5,061 nucleotides of DNA from an uncultured Robiginitomaculum sp. (GTDB taxonomy: Bacteria > Pseudomonadota > Alphaproteobacteria > Caulobacterales > Maricaulaceae), in contig CALKXN010000126.1 in NCBI GenBank assembly GCA_938003555.1, positions 1 through 5,061 on the forward strand, written 5' to 3'. A model generated the notes under the pieces. That model saw only the letters and a program-made list of their open reading frames with translations. It ran no database searches and was not told the DNA's origin. Shown here in pieces: positions 4,627-5,061 of this stretch (positions are counted from its first letter, which is position 1; every line of letters begins with the position of its first letter). A program made the translations under genes and the position numbers.

Positions 4627-5061
4627 CTTTAATTTACATGAACTCATTTCCGCCCCCATCATTGCGATGAATGAGGCCGAAGCGCAAAACTCAGCGCGCT
4701 ATGTCGAATTGCTTGAGGATTATGCATTTGATACCTCAGAGAAGGACGGAACCAAGACGTTGTCGACGCTGGCCTTTTCCTATGCGCGCGCCGAACCGGA
4801 TGGCACAGCCACCTTGCAGAGCGTTGAAATTCCGTTGATCCAATTTCTACCCATTAGCGGCATTGCCATTGATCAAGCCAAATTAAATTACGCGCTAAAG
4901 ATAAACCCCGCCGCCGAAAAATCATCTGGCAGGCTTCGTATGTTAGGACGTTTGGCCGAAAACAATGAAAGCCACTCCCCGCTAAGCGGAAACCTGAATA
5001 TAGAACTACACTTGAAACAAGTGGATATTCCCCAAGGCGTGCTGTCTTTGCTTGAAACGTC
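4619..5061 (+). CDS. Second DUF2589-type protein, C-terminus beyond the window
   Basis: From the GTG at 4619 the frame stays open to the window edge, giving 147 residues and a partial codon. It shares the DUF2589 plan of the gene at 3388. It has a helix HELISAPIIAMNEAEAQ (7-23) where the other has FDNIIGGPLNAAIQAQ, then strands TLSTLAFSYA (47-56). The core is VEIPLIQFLPISGIAIDQA (69-87) with LKI (93-95), and the closing motif is DIPQGVLSLLE (136-146), matching LPAGMEAVLGFL. Sequence identity between the two is low outside these anchors, so they are old paralogues rather than a recent duplication. It lacks the AQSSS linker repeat. Translation is probably coupled to the 92-residue gene by the eight-base overlap. 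Function is unknown; it may form a mixed complex with its neighbours (inference). Confidence 0.82.
   Translation, partial: MPDFNLHELISAPIIAMNEAEAQNSARYVELLEDYAFDTSEKDGTKTLSTLAFSYARAEPDGTATLQSVEIPLIQFLPISGIAIDQAKLNYALKINPAAEKSSGRLRMLGRLAENNESHSPLSGNLNIELHLKQVDIPQGVLSLLET

Noticed and set aside
1..5061. tRNA, rRNA, CRISPR array, transposase or attachment site
   Set aside because: Reading both strands, I found no cloverleaf with CCA-type end, spaced direct repeats, transposase motifs or flanking duplications.

Overview
The window looks like a chromosomal segment of an alphaproteobacterium with a base composition near 50% GC by eye. Two things point there: the ClpX zinc-finger start and ClpP are very close to the forms I know from that class, and the tig-clpP-clpX order is intact. 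A decayed palindromic repeat of the CTTGA-centred kind that is scattered through many alphaproteobacterial genomes sits between tig and clpP. I cannot place the organism more finely.

The left half, all on the minus strand, is a protein quality-control cluster. From right to left it holds trigger factor (tig, complete), a strong intrinsic terminator, the degenerate repeat, clpP (complete, Ser-His-Asp triad intact) and the first 44 residues of clpX, cut by the window edge. Trigger factor meets nascent chains at the ribosome, and ClpXP unfolds and degrades damaged or tagged proteins. The terminator behind tig and a TTGACA promoter candidate in front of clpX suggest that the three genes are at least partly separate transcription units. 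Candidate promoters of both tig and clpX are bracketed by long, nearly perfect inverted repeats.

The right half is on the plus strand and starts from a divergent 94-bp gap. First comes a DedA/VTT-family membrane protein. After a short gap with a CRP-like palindrome there is a tight three-gene run. It holds a 316-residue DUF2589 protein with an extra C-terminal beta-rich domain, a 92-residue small protein that I do not recognise, and a second DUF2589-type protein. This last protein starts at GTG, overlaps the small gene by 8 bases and runs off the right edge. DUF2589 has no known function to my knowledge. The tandem, structurally unequal copies and the compact operon make this the part of the window most likely to be an undescribed system.

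I see no tRNA, rRNA, CRISPR array, insertion sequence or broken gene. Assignments rest on reading motifs and on remembered family features. Promoters and operators are inference from sequence pattern alone.
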